Positions 6,747 through 7,283 of a stretch of DNA of 7,283 nt are shown one piece after another. The translations under genes and the position numbers were made by a program. The notes under the pieces were generated by a model that was given only the letters and a program-made list of their open reading frames with translations, had not been told where the DNA came from and ran no database searches. The stretch's first letter is position 1, and every line of letters begins with the position of its first letter. Origin of the DNA: Acidobacteriota bacterium (GTDB taxonomy: Bacteria > Acidobacteriota > Blastocatellia > Pyrinomonadales > Pyrinomonadaceae); assembly GCA_003222855.1 (NCBI GenBank), contig QHXH01000188.1, positions 1 to 7,283 of the forward strand, written 5' to 3'.

Positions 6747-7218
6747 TCATGCGCGCTTCAGCGAACCGGTTGCACGCGCGCGGACAAGTGTCTTCAGCTC
6801 ATTCATGAACTCTGAAACGTCTTCAAATTCCAGATAGACCGATGCGAACCGCACGTACGCAACTTTATCAAGTTCCTTGAGCCGCCGCATAATTTGTTCG
6901 CCAATCTTGCTCGTGGGTCGCTCGCGCTCGGGCGATTCCTGCACATACTTCTCAACCGCGTTGACGATGCTGTCGAGCTTTGACCGGCCGTTTTTCACAA
7001 GCTCGTAACAGCCCGGCCATGACTTTGTTACGATCGAAGGTTTCGCGGCGGCCATCTTTCTTGATCACCATGTACGGGATTTCGTCGATTCGCTCATACG
7101 AAGTAAAGCGGCGCTCGCATTTCAAGCATTCCCGGCGCCGGCGAATAGCTTCACCTTCCCGCGACTCGCGCGAATCTACGACTTTGTCTTCAAGAAAACC
7201 ACAGAATGGGCATTTCAT
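6747..7218 (-). pseudogene. nrdR: NrdR, ribonucleotide reductase repressor, split by a one-base frameshift
   Basis: ATG 7218 opens a frame that matches NrdR for 80 residues: a zinc ribbon with Cys3, Cys6, Cys31 and Cys34 (MKCPFCG, CLKC), then the ATP-cone start YMVIKKDGRRETFDRNKVMAGLLRACEKRPVK. It then turns to unrelated residues and stops at 6952. The remaining family sequence (LDSIVNAVEKYV, IGEQIMRRLKELDKVAYVRFASVY, FMNELKTL) continues in the next frame to a TGA at 6747. Removing one base from the AAA at 6979-6981 gives a 156-residue protein, normal for the family. NrdR is a cytoplasmic zinc- and nucleotide-binding repressor of ribonucleotide reductase genes that binds NrdR boxes in their promoters. 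All known functional segments are otherwise intact and conservation continues on both sides, so the break is either very recent or a sequencing or assembly error. GAGGTGA at 7222-7228 is a good Shine-Dalgarno. It appears to be the first gene of the operon seen here. Confidence 0.9.
6979..6981 (-). other. nrdR: frameshift site in nrdR
   Basis: The minus strand reads GTC AAA GCT CGA in the first frame. The NrdR family continues in the frame GTC AAG CTC GAC, so one A too many is present. The 472 bases from start to stop equal 156 codons, a stop and one extra base. The five-A run at 6991-6995 is a less likely site, because deleting a base there would change the conserved KRPV residues. Confidence 0.75.
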
Positions 7219-7221
7219 GAT

Positions 7222-7228
7222 TCACCTC
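7222..7228 (-). promoter_or_regulatory. nrdR ribosome binding site
   Basis: GAGGTGA on the minus strand, with GAGG 6 bases before the ATG at 7216-7218. It confirms the nrdR start, which also gives the expected MKCPFC N-terminus of the family. Confidence 0.65.
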
Positions 7229-7283
7229 GCTTGAGGATTGCTTTTCGCCGCAGAGGTCGCTTAGGCGCCCTCCGCAACGGCCA

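Noticed and set aside
6565..6750. 61-residue minus-strand frame starting with ATGA overlap at the nrdR stop
   Set aside because: The overlap is tempting, but the frame overlaps the 72-residue membrane protein almost fully. That one has better membrane topology and ends exactly at the hsp20 start.

Overview
All recognisable genes in this window lie on the minus strand. They read, in transcription order from right to left: a frameshifted nrdR, a 72-residue membrane protein, an Hsp20-family small heat shock protein, the ATP-dependent protease Lon, a secreted lytic transglycosylase with LysM repeats (MltD-like), and a ComM/YifB-type AAA+ ATPase that runs off the left edge. Gene content is bacterial and chromosomal. 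The LysM transglycosylase with a Sec-type signal peptide suggests a diderm. Moderate GC and the general look of the proteins would suit a soil Acidobacteriota (Blastocatellia-like) genome or metagenome contig, but that is a guess from protein style and no rRNA or other marker is present.

Layout. Positions 6028-7218 plus lon (3565-6015) look like one operon, nrdR > small membrane protein > hsp20 > lon, with gaps of 24, 2 and 12 bases. The hsp20 ribosome binding site lies inside the end of the gene before it, so those two are probably translationally coupled. The operon's promoter must lie at or beyond the right edge. A 328-base gene-free stretch (3237-3564) follows lon. It holds a good sigma70-type promoter (TTGACA, 17 bases, TAACCT) that should start mltD, and two hairpins in the resulting leader. 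A 159-base gap with a strong hairpin separates mltD from comM.

Function. NrdR represses ribonucleotide reductase genes. Hsp20 holds unfolding proteins and Lon degrades them, so the hsp20-lon pair is a protein quality control unit. MltD cuts peptidoglycan glycan strands in the periplasm. ComM is a helicase-like ATPase that promotes integration of donor DNA in natural transformation. No mobile element, CRISPR array, tRNA or rRNA was seen.

The main oddity is nrdR: the reading frame breaks at about 6979-6981, where one extra A separates the zinc ribbon and the start of the ATP-cone from the rest. No undescribed system is evident; this is an ordinary housekeeping region with a few regulatory and annotation points worth checking.
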